Shown: one piece after another, positions 34,438 to 44,374 of the stretch | Position numbering within the stretch: position 1 is the stretch's first letter | How the letters are laid out: each line of letters starts with the position of its first letter | NCBI GenBank assembly: GCA_000403215.2 | Contig: KE159538.1 | Location: 102,927-166,926 of the forward strand | Length of the DNA stretch: 64,000 nt | Source: Lachnospiraceae bacterium A4 | GTDB taxonomy: Bacteria; Bacillota; Clostridia; Lachnospirales; Lachnospiraceae | Reading direction: 5' to 3' | The notes under the pieces: generated by a model | Seen by the model: the letters and a program-made list of their open reading frames with translations, nothing else | Databases searched by the model: none | Told to the model about the DNA's origin: nothing | Translations under genes and position numbers: made by a program

Positions 34438-36552
34438 TTACCAGCAAAGCACAGTCATTCCCTGCTCTTCCCCCGGCATGCGGCGCTGGTTCACTTCCTC
34501 CGGCAGCAGTTTTGCCACCATCACTCTGCCCAGCCCATAGTGGTTCATCGCGCCGATATAGTCACAGTCTGCACCTGCCTCGACATGTGCAATTACTATG
34601 AAATACTGCTCTTTCCGACAGGTAAGGAGGATTCCCTCCGCCTCACTCTGCTCCAAGCAGCGTCCCTGCGTGGAGGAGACAACCGGAATCCGTTCTGCCG
34701 TATACGCCTCCATTGGCTGCGGTTCATTGTCCTGATCTGCACAGAAAATAATGGTTATCATAGACGCTGTTTTTGCAAAACTGTCACTGCTTTGTGGCTC
34801 GCCTGCTTCTGGTATCCTGCAAAATGCCACCGACTCCGCCTTCTCCATCTGATTATAATGCCGCGAGATTGGAAACGCTTCGGGCTTCATCTTGACATGT
34901 TCAGACAGACAACACATTTTTGCATCAAACTTATTTCCGCGGATATACACAGTATTATCCTGCCCTTCCCGCACCGATACGCGGCACTCTGGCGCCATAT
35001 GAAAATGCTGGCTGTAACTGTGCGCACCCGTACCATAAAATTCATCACACACGATATAAACCTTTGTGCCAATGGCAATAATCCGCCGGTTTACCAGCAC
35101 GCCCTGCTGCATATACCCTGTGTGCCCGCATTGAATATATGTATAAATACCCTTCTTTTTACAGTTGCCGTTGATCGCACTATGCAGTCCCGACACGGCC
35201 CACGCGTCGAGACAGTGCGTATATTCCTGATCATCTACCAAGACGGTGTTGTGCGCCGCAGCGCTTTTGAGACGGCGGCGCTCTTCCCCGTCCACGTAGG
35301 TATAACGACCCGGATCAATCAGAAAGTCCTCCCCATTTACAACAAGGTCTATATGCAGCTTGTCAAAATGTCCGTGGCCGCCGCCGAGACTGCCGCACCT
35401 GATATGGAAATAATCCGCAGTGCTTCCCCAGTCTGAGCGCAGATACCAGTTCCCGCTCTCCCGCTGCCAAGTGAGCAGCTCATCCGGCGCCTTTGAGCCG
35501 AGCGCCTCATAGGCGAAGGCGGCTGCCTGTCCATAGTCCCACATGCTCTCAAAGTCAAGCCGCGGATACGCCCCTGACTTTAAGACAGGGTCTTTGAATT
35601 GCAGTGCACTCGCTGTGAGAATATCCCGAATATCAGTACTGTCACTATCGCCCTCTGCAGGCTGTGTCCCGTCGGGCTTCTGCCAGAACCGGTCCGCATA
35701 TGCCATCACCTTTGTCAAGGTCAGAATTTTGGACGGAACCTCCATTCGGTAAATGTCCGCCAGACGCAGTACTTCAAGGCAGCACCTTAGTACCTCATTG
35801 TGATACATGGGCGACTGCTCCCAGTGCACACCGTCGTTCATCACCTGTGCCGTAAGCTGGTTTTCCAAGCGTTCCAGTGCCAGACGGGCATACTCCCTGC
35901 CGCACTGCCTTAACGCTTGATCGGATGCACATTCCGCCAGCATTTTTCCGATGGCAAACAGGCCGCTGCTCTCCAAGATTCCCCAATTACTTTTCGTGCT
36001 AAAACTCTTCTTGCTTCCTGCCAGATACTGTGCATGGAGCAGCATTGACTCCGAAAAAGCTTCCAGTACCTCATCTGTGACATGCGGACTTTTCACCATA
36101 TACCCCATCGCCTTAATCCAGTTCTCTGCCCGGATTCCTGCCTCAATCGTGCGCCACGTCTTTTGCATGGTTTCTGCAGTGATGGCATTCTCACATATCC
36201 AGTCCGTCATCTGGGACACAAACATCTTCACATATCGTTCCATGCCGGTCACAGCATACGCCTGCCCCAGACAAATCCAATAGCGGTGGCGGTTCATCTG
36301 ATAGACAAACTCCACATCTTTTCCGGGCATGTAGGTCCAGTCCAGCGCTTCGCCAAACGCCACGATCTCCGCTGTCTGCTCCATATCCCACGGAAGATTA
36401 AAGATAAACTTATTCTCGCACACCTGATCTGCAATCTCAAGACGCGCAGCCAGCTCCTCCTGCCACCATATTTTTACATATGTCCGGCAAGCCTGTACCT
36501 CCTCATTTGAGCGTCCGTGATATAATAGAAATCTTTCCCTGTCTATCATCAT
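34438..36552 (-). CDS. Heparinase II/III family polysaccharide lyase-like protein
   Basis: 704 aa without signal peptide. The N-terminal ~370 residues form an alpha/alpha toroid (WRTIEAGIRAENWIKAM, KSNWGILESSGLF), the C-terminal half a beta-sandwich with the Hepar_II_III signature (RCGSLGGGHGHFDKLHIDL, IDPGRYTYVDGEERRRLKSA with AAHNTVLVD). This layout is that of PL12/15/21-type lyases cutting uronic-acid polymers by beta-elimination, giving the unsaturated ends GH88 removes. It starts 8 bp after the GH112 stop. Lacking a signal, it likely acts on imported oligosaccharides; exact substrate unknown. Confidence 0.85.
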   Translation of the reverse strand: MMIDRERFLLYHGRSNEEVQACRTYVKIWWQEELAARLEIADQVCENKFIFNLPWDMEQTAEIVAFGEALDWTYMPGKDVEFVYQMNRHRYWICLGQAYAVTGMERYVKMFVSQMTDWICENAITAETMQKTWRTIEAGIRAENWIKAMGYMVKSPHVTDEVLEAFSESMLLHAQYLAGSKKSFSTKSNWGILESSGLFAIGKMLAECASDQALRQCGREYARLALERLENQLTAQVMNDGVHWEQSPMYHNEVLRCCLEVLRLADIYRMEVPSKILTLTKVMAYADRFWQKPDGTQPAEGDSDSTDIRDILTASALQFKDPVLKSGAYPRLDFESMWDYGQAAAFAYEALGSKAPDELLTWQRESGNWYLRSDWGSTADYFHIRCGSLGGGHGHFDKLHIDLVVNGEDFLIDPGRYTYVDGEERRRLKSAAAHNTVLVDDQEYTHCLDAWAVSGLHSAINGNCKKKGIYTYIQCGHTGYMQQGVLVNRRIIAIGTKVYIVCDEFYGTGAHSYSQHFHMAPECRVSVREGQDNTVYIRGNKFDAKMCCLSEHVKMKPEAFPISRHYNQMEKAESVAFCRIPEAGEPQSSDSFAKTASMITIIFCADQDNEPQPMEAYTAERIPVVSSTQGRCLEQSEAEGILLTCRKEQYFIVIAHVEAGADCDYIGAMNHYGLGRVMVAKLLPEEVNQRRMPGEEQGMTVLCW

Positions 36553-36560
36553 GCATCATC

Positions 36561-38738
36561 CTATTCCTGTCCGTCAAAATCAAACCAATAAATTCCGTTC
36601 GGCTCTAAGTGCATGTCCGTGTCCTTGCCGCGTCCGTCATAAATGACTGTATCCTGCGGCTCGTAGGTGTTGTTGACCACACAGTACTTTCCTGTCGCCG
36701 GATAATAGTTCACTTCAATGTTGTCATTCTCGCTGTACCAGAGTTTCATTCGGTCTTCTTCCCCTGCTGCCCAGAAGATTGCGCGGTAAAACAGGCGGGC
36801 ATTTTCAAACGAATAGGGAATGCCGCTGATATACACGCTTCTGCCCTCGCCAAAGGTATGTGCCGCCAACTGTACATCCTGTCCTTCTGTCTTAATAATC
36901 GTGGTATCTGGCATCGCGTATACATTTTTCATGCCCTCGCCAAAGTCAATGTGCGCTGGTCTGTCCTCAGTGATAAAATGAGGCTGCTCGTTCCAGTTAT
37001 ACTTGTCGGTTGAGAGGCTAAAGCCCACTTCCTTATCCACGCCCAGCACGCTCGCGAGCGCAAAATAATGTCCCTGATGCTGGCACGCACTCGGCTCCCC
37101 GACACCGATCAAGCCGCCGCCCTTTGCGACAAACGCTTTGATCGCGCAGGACAACGCCGGATTTTTCCAGTAGCTGCCGCCGCTTGGCGCTGTGTAGGCG
37201 TCTCCCACATTGACAAGCACCTTACAATCATCTAATACCGCCGGATTCTCGATCACTTCATCAAAACTGATAAATTTGACATCAAACGGCATACCGCTCA
37301 GGCTTTCCAGCACGCCTGCATAGGAATAAGTCTGCTTGTAGGGAATCGCATGTGCCACCATATGCGTGCCCCATGAGCGCAGCTTGCCCCAACTGTTCAA
37401 AACGCCTACTGTAAAGTGGCTGTATGGCTGCTGCCCGCCCACATTTTCATACAAGAGACGAAACTCATTGCAGATATCCTCGATATACTGGATAAAATCC
37501 GGGAACTGCAGCGCAAGCTTCAGATATCCGCCGTAACCGATTCTGTCCACCGGTTTTCTCAGAATCGCACGTCTTGCCGTCACCCAGTTTATCTTGGCCT
37601 CCTTGATCGGATCGCCGCCCTCGTGGAACACATCCGGGAAAAAGTACGGCAGGAATCTTCCCTCTGTGTACTTTACGCCCGGTATATCAGAGATCAGACG
37701 CAGTGTCGCGCCATTGCCAACTGAGCCAACCACAGCGTCCACGCCAACTTCTTTAAAATATTCTCCAAACGGCTCTGTGCCAATCCAGTGATCTCCCAGA
37801 AACATCATTGCCTCTCTGCCGTTCTCGTGGCAAATGTCCACTAGCACCTTCATCAGCTTTGCCACCTCGCGCTGCTGGAATTTCTGGAAATCGCGAAATT
37901 CCCTGGAGGGCACGCGGTTTGTATTGTTGTGGTATCCCTGATCAATAATGTATTCCGGACGGAACGGATAGCCGGCCTCCTTCTCAAACTGCTCTAAGAT
38001 ATAAGGGCTTACGCTCGCGCTGTAGCCAAACCAGTCCACAAACTTCTCCCGCGCAAACTCGTCAAACACCAGTGTAAACTGGTGGAAAAATGTCGTAAAG
38101 CGCACAACGTCTGTGTCTGGATTGTCCTTTAACCACTGCTTTAATTTCTCAATCACATGGCGCTGGGTCTTGGGCTGGCGCACATCGAAGGTAATCTGAT
38201 GCTCTACATTCTCCCAGCTATTTGTGATAAAGTTGTACATATGTACAGGGTCCCACATGATAAATGCCAGAAAGCTGACCGTGTATTCATGGAAGGCGCT
38301 TGGCTTATGAAGCACCACTTCCCCGCGCTCCGCCGCATAATCCCATTCTGCGGCGGGCACAACCTCACCTGTTGTACGGTCGATTACCTCCCACCACCGC
38401 TTGATATCATGAATCGTATTGGGCTTTAACTGTTCCTGATACAAATGCTTCATCAGCGGAATCCTAAGCGGCGACTGTTCCTCCATCGCCGTGTAAAACT
38501 CCGTCATCAGATACACCTGCTGCACCTCGTCAGGATTTGCCTGCGCCCAAGCATTATCCTTTCTGGTGGTATAATACGTTGAATAAATTTTGACTGGCAT
38601 GGATTTCAGAGCATCCGGCATCTGTGTCCCGTCACAGTCCCGGATTGCGTCCGCGCCCCAGCGCTGCGTGGTCTGCTTTGTCTCTTCCACCATGTCCGCA
38701 TCTGTGGGTATTGTTACCCTTCCATAATTTTTGTCCAT
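36561..38738 (-). CDS. GH112 beta-galactoside phosphorylase
   Basis: 725 aa. Family hallmarks are YTTRKDNAWAQANPDEVQ near the N-terminus, VVRFTTFFHQFTLVFDE, and MFLGDHWIGTEPFGEYFK with the proposed acid Asp, followed by the GQQPYSHFTVGVLNSWGK (part) and SYAGVLESLSG segments. GH112 enzymes phosphorolyse galacto-N-biose/lacto-N-biose or galactosyl-1,4-rhamnose to galactose-1-phosphate. GGGAG before the ATG at 38738 decides the start. With a fucosidase nearby a mucin or milk glycan is plausible; with a uronate lyase and GH88, a rhamnogalacturonan or glycosaminoglycan fragment is also possible. Confidence 0.92.
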   Translation of the reverse strand: MDKNYGRVTIPTDADMVEETKQTTQRWGADAIRDCDGTQMPDALKSMPVKIYSTYYTTRKDNAWAQANPDEVQQVYLMTEFYTAMEEQSPLRIPLMKHLYQEQLKPNTIHDIKRWWEVIDRTTGEVVPAAEWDYAAERGEVVLHKPSAFHEYTVSFLAFIMWDPVHMYNFITNSWENVEHQITFDVRQPKTQRHVIEKLKQWLKDNPDTDVVRFTTFFHQFTLVFDEFAREKFVDWFGYSASVSPYILEQFEKEAGYPFRPEYIIDQGYHNNTNRVPSREFRDFQKFQQREVAKLMKVLVDICHENGREAMMFLGDHWIGTEPFGEYFKEVGVDAVVGSVGNGATLRLISDIPGVKYTEGRFLPYFFPDVFHEGGDPIKEAKINWVTARRAILRKPVDRIGYGGYLKLALQFPDFIQYIEDICNEFRLLYENVGGQQPYSHFTVGVLNSWGKLRSWGTHMVAHAIPYKQTYSYAGVLESLSGMPFDVKFISFDEVIENPAVLDDCKVLVNVGDAYTAPSGGSYWKNPALSCAIKAFVAKGGGLIGVGEPSACQHQGHYFALASVLGVDKEVGFSLSTDKYNWNEQPHFITEDRPAHIDFGEGMKNVYAMPDTTIIKTEGQDVQLAAHTFGEGRSVYISGIPYSFENARLFYRAIFWAAGEEDRMKLWYSENDNIEVNYYPATGKYCVVNNTYEPQDTVIYDGRGKDTDMHLEPNGIYWFDFDGQE

Positions 38739-38800
38739 ATTTTTCTCCCATCTGCCCACTTGCTCGGGCGCGTTGTGCTTTTTTGCTCTGCCTTATTGCA

Positions 38801-39808
38801 TCAGCTTCCCAGCATGTCATATGTCCGAAGCACTGGCACAGTCCCACGCATCTCATATGCGTTGCTGCACGCATAGCGTCCCTGTCCGTCACGAACCTGT
38901 ACCCGGATATACTCCTCTGTCCCATCGAGCACAAATGACACGCGTGTCATTGTCTCGCCGGAAGCTGCAGCCTTTTTATGACAATTTCTGCCGCTGGTCA
39001 TCACATAAATTTTTTCTACTGGGCTGGTCTCTATTTCCAGCACGCCATTCTCTACAGACAGGCTGTAAATCTCCGGCCCCATAGAACTGTAGAAATCTCC
39101 GTGAAGCAGTGCCTTTATCACTGCGTCATACGTCAGTTCCTCTGCCTTTACCATGACAAACCCGCCAAAGGAGTCACATAACGGATCGCCAAAGGGGCAC
39201 GCATTGTGATTATCGTCCGCCGCAACGCAGAACAGGCGGTTTCCTTGGCGCAGCATTTCATCATAGCTCTGCGGATTAAAGCCGTACAAACCATCATGTT
39301 CACAGCCATAATTATAGATTTCCATTCCCCAGAAGCCTCTCAGATTTTTGTAATCATCATAATTCTGCAAGGACCAGTAGGGGTGATTATAACAGGCAAA
39401 AAAGCCGTATTCTTTCATTTTCCGAATATATTCATTAATATAATCTGTATCGTTGTATCTGCGCTCTGGCTGCAAGTCTGCCTGCTTTTCTTGGGTAAAT
39501 TGTTTTGGCATGGCATCATACAGGTTTATATGATACGTTTTCACCCGCGAGAAATCGCCCGGCCTCTTAAAGTGCTCATTGATATCGACCTCCATCGCAG
39601 CCAGTGCCAGAAATTTTTCATCGCACAGGTTCTCATGCCACTGATAATGTCTGTGGTCCGTGACAGCCACAATCTGATATCCTTGTTCCAAATAGGCTGC
39701 CTTGACCTCCTCCGGCGTCAGATGTCCGTCGGAATGAACTGTGTGACAGTGGAGGTTCGCTTTGTAAATGTTCCCTTCTTTGGGCAGTAAATAAATGCGC
39801 TCTGACAT
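38801..39808 (-). CDS. PHP-domain phosphoesterase-like protein
   Basis: 335 aa with the PHP metal motifs ANLHCHTVHSDG (residues ~18-29), VAVTDHRHYQWHE, MEVDINEH, CYNHPYW and VAADDNHN, which bind two or three metals for phosphoester hydrolysis. The last ~90 residues look like a beta-rich accessory domain. Its substrate here is unknown; similar genes occur in carbohydrate loci. It lies between the MFS gene (48-bp gap) and GH112 (62-bp gap). Confidence 0.85.
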   Translation of the reverse strand: MSERIYLLPKEGNIYKANLHCHTVHSDGHLTPEEVKAAYLEQGYQIVAVTDHRHYQWHENLCDEKFLALAAMEVDINEHFKRPGDFSRVKTYHINLYDAMPKQFTQEKQADLQPERRYNDTDYINEYIRKMKEYGFFACYNHPYWSLQNYDDYKNLRGFWGMEIYNYGCEHDGLYGFNPQSYDEMLRQGNRLFCVAADDNHNACPFGDPLCDSFGGFVMVKAEELTYDAVIKALLHGDFYSSMGPEIYSLSVENGVLEIETSPVEKIYVMTSGRNCHKKAAASGETMTRVSFVLDGTEEYIRVQVRDGQGRYACSNAYEMRGTVPVLRTYDMLGS

Positions 39809-39856
39809 TCTTTTTCTCCTTTTTTTTAAATCTTTACTATATCTGCTAATAACGCT

Positions 39857-41122
39857 TTAACGTCCGCCTCCCGCAAGTTTTCTGCGGTAGGTACCCCATT
39901 TTTTCGCAGCGATGCCGCAGATTAAGACAGAGACTGCCGCCATCACCGCCCAGATTAAAATCGTGGCTGTCCAGCCAAAATATCCTGCCATACTGCCAAT
40001 GCCGTAAGCGGATACCGCGCCGCCTGAATACACTGCGGAATTTAACAGCCCGGACATGGACGACGCCTTTCCGACTCTGCCAAAGCAGGACGGAAGCACC
40101 GCTGTGAGCAGGGTGTTCACCGTCATCATTGTGGTCGTGGACAGTGCCAGCATTCCCATCGAAGCTGCCATGCTCTTTCCCGAACTCAGCCACAGCACCA
40201 TCAGCGCCGCTGAACAGACCGCAAAAAATCCAGCCGACATTGCAATCTCATTTCTCTCCATATGCCTGCACGCTGCCGCAGCAAGCCAGACGCCAAACAG
40301 GTTGCACAGCGGTATCACCATCGTTCCCGCCACAGCCAGAATCGGACTGACACCGTAAGTCTCCTGAATATAGACTGGAATCCACGTTGTCACGCCGTCC
40401 TTCAATGCCCCCTGCACAAACAGCGCGGCAAGCAGCAGCACCAGACCTGACTGTAGTAAAATCCGGCCTAGTCTCATATCCATGCCCCCTGCTGTATTTT
40501 GCTGCGCTCCTGCCGCCGTGGAAGCTGGTATCTGCTTTTCCTGCACCGGCATTGTCCGCTGCACGCGTGTGATGCCCCAGAACCAGACAAACGACATGAT
40601 GAAAAGGCAGCCGCCTCCCAGCAGAAACACTGACCGCCAGCCAGACATGCCAAGAACTGCCGCCGTGACGCCATACGCCGCCATCGTGCCTACAGGTACG
40701 GCGCTGTTGAGCGCTGCGCACAGCTTCGGCCGCACCTCCGCTTTGCAGTAGTCCGTGACAAGCCGCAGCATCGGCGACCAGATAAGCGCCTGCACAAGCC
40801 CGTTGACACACCAGACGCCAATCATAATCCCAATATTGCTGCTCTGCGACATCAGCAGATTACAGATGCTTGAACAGAACAGGCCCATAAACACCAGCCA
40901 CTTTGCCGGAAGCCGGTCTCCCAAAAAACCGCTGACAAACTGCCCTGCGCCATAGGCAAAGAAAAATGCTGTTCCGATTAGTCCCGCCTCTCCTTTTCCA
41001 AATCCCTCCGACTGGATCATATCTGTCAGGGCAGCCGAATAATTCAGCCGCCCAATATACGCACAGAAATAAGAACACCAGCAAAGCAGGAACAGAAAAC
41101 GGATTCCTGTTTCTTTTTTCAA
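39857..41122 (-). CDS. MFS transporter (OPA/GlpT-like)
   Basis: 421 aa, twelve predicted membrane segments. The N-terminus RFLFLLCWCSYFCAYIGRLN, the FAYGAGQFVSGFLGDRLPAK loop-2/3 motif and ALIWSPMLRLVTDYC resemble the organophosphate:Pi antiporter branch. It starts at TTG (41122) two bases after the GH29 stop, with GGGGTGG upstream, so translation is coupled. It likely imports a sugar or sugar phosphate linked to this locus, beside the ABC system. An ATG further inside is unlikely. Confidence 0.88.
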   Translation of the reverse strand: MKKETGIRFLFLLCWCSYFCAYIGRLNYSAALTDMIQSEGFGKGEAGLIGTAFFFAYGAGQFVSGFLGDRLPAKWLVFMGLFCSSICNLLMSQSSNIGIMIGVWCVNGLVQALIWSPMLRLVTDYCKAEVRPKLCAALNSAVPVGTMAAYGVTAAVLGMSGWRSVFLLGGGCLFIMSFVWFWGITRVQRTMPVQEKQIPASTAAGAQQNTAGGMDMRLGRILLQSGLVLLLAALFVQGALKDGVTTWIPVYIQETYGVSPILAVAGTMVIPLCNLFGVWLAAAACRHMERNEIAMSAGFFAVCSAALMVLWLSSGKSMAASMGMLALSTTTMMTVNTLLTAVLPSCFGRVGKASSMSGLLNSAVYSGGAVSAYGIGSMAGYFGWTATILIWAVMAAVSVLICGIAAKKWGTYRRKLAGGGR

Positions 41123-41123
41123 T

Positions 41124-42470
41124 TTAGTCCACCCCGCCTACAGAACTTTTCTCTTCATCGCATGGTATCATGTCAATCGGCTCATCAAACGCAATCTTAA
41201 TGACAGTGCAGATCGCGTCTGTGTCCTCCTCCTGCACTTCTATCCAGATCTGTCCGGGCATATCAAGCCACGGCGCGCCGCCTGTGAGCGTCCACGAAAG
41301 CGTTCTGCCGCTTGTCAGGGATGTCACCTTCATCTGTGTATTCTTGATCCCGTTTAACAGCACAAATTCATTCGGCTTATCATTGCAGAACAGATAGAGT
41401 GTCCTGCCGTCTTCGCTCAAGGTACTGTCTCCGTGATAGTACTCTACAGGGATTCCTTTGTCTGTCGGATAAATCGCTTCCTCATATTTGTGCGCCCACT
41501 TTCCAAGCGCCCGCATTTTCTCCTCCACCGCTGCCGGAATCTCTCCCTCCGGTGTCGGGCCAAACGAGAGCAAGAGATTTCCGCCCTTGGCGATACATGC
41601 CGTCAGCATACGCACAATCTGGCGGATATCCTTATACGCTGTATCGTCTGGTTTGTAGCCCCACGAATTGTTGAACGTACTGCACAACTCCCAATGCTCC
41701 GCCAACGGTCTTAATGGAATATACAGCTCAGGCGTCTCGTAGTCTCCCTGTCCCACGAGCCGCGCATTCACCATCGTGTCAGGATTCAGCTCGCGAATCA
41801 TCTCGCGCACTTTGTCTGCCTCCCATGTAAATCCTTTTCGTGTCAGCATTACGTCAAACCACATCACGTCAATATTTCCATATTTTGTCAAAAGCTCCCG
41901 GATTCCCATGCGGTACTGTAGCATGAAGCGCGCCCACGCAGCCTCCAGCTCTGCGGGGTCCTGTGTCCCCTCATCTTTACCGAGTTTGCACATTTCCGTA
42001 TACATTTGATGATAGTCTACAGCCTCTTTTCGCAGCGCAAGCACTTCCTCCTCGCTCTTGTCTAAGATTACCCGCATATTATCTACATTTGACCAGTCAG
42101 TATTCGTAAAATAAAAACCAACCTTCAGCCCTTCTTCCCGAAGCGCCTCGCAGTAAGGCGCCAGCAGGTCCCTGCCTGCCGGAGTCCGCTTTACCACATT
42201 CAAATCTGTGTGCTCTGTGTCCGCAAGCGACACACCGTCGTGATGCTTGGTCGTCAGCACAACATATCTCGCCCCCGCCTCTTTAAAGAGCGCCGCCCAC
42301 TTCCGCGGGTCATATTTTGATGCGGTAAAGCCGTCTAACTGCTTCATATATTCATCGTAAGATATTCTGCCCTGTCCGAAACTCCACGACTCGGTGATGC
42401 CATCCACCGCATAGATTCCCCAGTGCATAAAAATGCCCAATTTTGCATGTCTGAACCAATCCTTCATCAT
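41124..42470 (-). CDS. Alpha-L-fucosidase, GH29
   Basis: 448 aa. GH29 features: KLGIFMHWGIYAVDG at the N-terminus, YVVLTTKHHDGVSLADT, and NIDVMWFDVML with the likely nucleophile Asp, then the FNNSWGY segment and a beta-sandwich C-terminus. No signal peptide, so it acts inside the cell on imported fucosylated sugars. GGAGGAG precedes the ATG; a second ATG follows immediately. It starts 13 bp after the permease stop. Confidence 0.92.
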   Translation of the reverse strand: MMKDWFRHAKLGIFMHWGIYAVDGITESWSFGQGRISYDEYMKQLDGFTASKYDPRKWAALFKEAGARYVVLTTKHHDGVSLADTEHTDLNVVKRTPAGRDLLAPYCEALREEGLKVGFYFTNTDWSNVDNMRVILDKSEEEVLALRKEAVDYHQMYTEMCKLGKDEGTQDPAELEAAWARFMLQYRMGIRELLTKYGNIDVMWFDVMLTRKGFTWEADKVREMIRELNPDTMVNARLVGQGDYETPELYIPLRPLAEHWELCSTFNNSWGYKPDDTAYKDIRQIVRMLTACIAKGGNLLLSFGPTPEGEIPAAVEEKMRALGKWAHKYEEAIYPTDKGIPVEYYHGDSTLSEDGRTLYLFCNDKPNEFVLLNGIKNTQMKVTSLTSGRTLSWTLTGGAPWLDMPGQIWIEVQEEDTDAICTVIKIAFDEPIDMIPCDEEKSSVGGVD

Positions 42471-42483
42471 ACGCGCTCCTCCA

Positions 42484-43317
42484 TTAACCCTTCACGCCGC
42501 TGCTTGCCACACCTTCAATAAAGAACCGCTGGCAGAACAGGAATGCCACAAGTACAGGAATCAATACCACCGTCGCCGCTGCCATCTGAGAACCATAATC
42601 CTGAATCAGACCAGATGAGAACAGCTTGACACCTACTGACAACATTTGTTTATCCATGGTTGAGATGTACAGATAAGGTCCCATATAGTCGTTCCATGCC
42701 CATGTGAAAGAAAACAGTGCCATCGTCGCAATCGAGGGCTTTGCGAGCGGGAAGATTACCTGCCAGAAGATACGCAGATGACTGCAGCCGTCAATCTTAG
42801 CTGCCTCGCTGATGGACTCTGGAATCGCGATAAATGACTGCCTGAGCAGGAATACAAAGTACACGTCCACACAGCTTGGGAGAATCAAAGCCCACATTGT
42901 ATCGAGAATATGTAAATTCTTGAAAATAATATATCTAGGCAGAATCATGATATCACTCGGAATCATCATCGCTGACAGCAATACCAAAAAGATCGCATCT
43001 CTTCCCTTGAAGTTAATCTTCGAAAAACCATACGCCGTAAAGCTGACAAAGAAAATCTTGATAATAATGCAAAGCGCTGTCATCACGATAGTGTTCACAT
43101 ACCATTTCTGGAAATTGTACATACCGTTGGTGAACAAGCCCACAAAGTTATCCATAGTAAACCGCTCTGGTATCAGATGAAACGGAAACTTCATAACATC
43201 TGCACTGATTTTAAAAGACGAGGAAATCATAAAGATAAACGGGAAGATACAGACAATACCAAAGGCGGCCATAAACACTGTCAATAAAATTTTATATACT
43301 TTTTCCTTCGCTGCCAT
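42484..43317 (-). CDS. Carbohydrate ABC transporter permease (MalG-like)
   Basis: 277 aa, six membrane segments, with the EAA loop SISEAAKIDGCSHLRIFWQVIFPLAKP (seen in two parts) that contacts the ATPase, and the CUT1-type ending LFCQRFFIEGVASSGVKG. Pairs with the upstream permease (12-bp gap). No ATPase is encoded here; a shared MsmX-type subunit is likely. AAGGAGGGG before the ATG. Confidence 0.94.
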   Translation of the reverse strand: MAAKEKVYKILLTVFMAAFGIVCIFPFIFMISSSFKISADVMKFPFHLIPERFTMDNFVGLFTNGMYNFQKWYVNTIVMTALCIIIKIFFVSFTAYGFSKINFKGRDAIFLVLLSAMMIPSDIMILPRYIIFKNLHILDTMWALILPSCVDVYFVFLLRQSFIAIPESISEAAKIDGCSHLRIFWQVIFPLAKPSIATMALFSFTWAWNDYMGPYLYISTMDKQMLSVGVKLFSSGLIQDYGSQMAAATVVLIPVLVAFLFCQRFFIEGVASSGVKG

Positions 43318-43329
43318 AACAACCCCTCC

Positions 43330-44238
43330 TTAATAATTAACCCACTTCTTCTGACCATACCACTGAATCAGCGTGATGATCATAACAATCACAAACATAA
43401 CCAACGCCATTGCGCTCGCAAGGCTGGTATCATATTTCATAAATGCAGTACGAACGATGTTGACACTCATCACCGTGGTAGCCTGACCCGGTCCGCCCTC
43501 TGTCAATGCCTGAATAATCGTAAAGTTCTGGAGAGAACCGATGATCGAGCTGATCAGCAAGAAAAATGTTGTCGGGGAAACCATCGGGAATACCACATGA
43601 CGGATGCGCTCCCACTTCGTAGCGCCGTCAATCTGCGCTGCCTCCAAAAGCTCTGCCGGAACGCCCTGCAATGCGCCCAGATAGACAACCATGTTCAGAC
43701 CAAGACCTTTCCAAACCGCGATCACAGCCGTCGTAGGAAGTGCAAGCTTCAAATCCTGCAACAGCAGCGGCGGCTCAAATCCCCACGACTGCAGCTGCTG
43801 GATAATCGGGCTGTTGCTGCCAAGCAGTACCTTGAAAATAACGGCAACTGCCACAATGTTTGACACGTAAGGCATAAATACCGTCGCGCGCAGCGCATTC
43901 TTGGCATACACGCCCTTGTTGAGAATGACGGCAAGCGCAAATCCAAGAATCATAATTAACGGCACATACACAAGCGCATAGCCAAAGGTTCTCCAAAGAG
44001 AATCCAAGATTTCTTTGTTTGAAAATATTTTTGTAAAATTCTTCAATCCGACAAATTTCAGATTATCCAGTTTTGTGATATACTTAATGTTCAGAAAAGA
44101 CATTCCAATCGCCATCAGAAAAGGAATCCCGGTAAAGACCGTAAAAAAAGTCAGATACGGCGCGATAAAGAAATATCCTGCCCTGTTTTCCTTTTTCTGT
44201 GCATGAGAAGTTTTGATTTTTACTTTATTCTGCTGCAT
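43330..44238 (-). CDS. Carbohydrate ABC transporter permease (MalF/UgpA-like)
   Basis: 302 aa from the ATG at 44238, where GGAGG gives the start; the frame extends 24 codons into the intergenic hairpin. Six membrane segments, with the EAA loop ELLEAAQIDGATKWERIRHVVFP. First permease of the CUT1-type importer served by the binding protein upstream. Confidence 0.94.
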   Translation of the reverse strand: MQQNKVKIKTSHAQKKENRAGYFFIAPYLTFFTVFTGIPFLMAIGMSFLNIKYITKLDNLKFVGLKNFTKIFSNKEILDSLWRTFGYALVYVPLIMILGFALAVILNKGVYAKNALRATVFMPYVSNIVAVAVIFKVLLGSNSPIIQQLQSWGFEPPLLLQDLKLALPTTAVIAVWKGLGLNMVVYLGALQGVPAELLEAAQIDGATKWERIRHVVFPMVSPTTFFLLISSIIGSLQNFTIIQALTEGGPGQATTVMSVNIVRTAFMKYDTSLASAMALVMFVIVMIITLIQWYGQKKWVNY

Positions 44239-44286
44239 AACGCCTCCATTTCCAGCCTGCAGAAACAGCTTTTCATGAATTTTGCG

Positions 44287-44323
44287 TACAAAAAGGAGTG
44301 CTGTAGGCATACAGCACTCCTTT
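44287..44323 (-). terminator. Partial terminator between binding protein and permease genes
   Basis: Minus-strand stem AAAGGAGTGCTGTA / TACAGCACTCCTTT with a 4-nt loop and TTTTTG after it. Placed inside an operon, it would lower permease transcription relative to the binding protein. Confidence 0.8.
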
Positions 44324-44374
44324 CATGCTTTTTCAAGCCGTCTACAGACTTCATTATTCAACTATAGGTATCAA

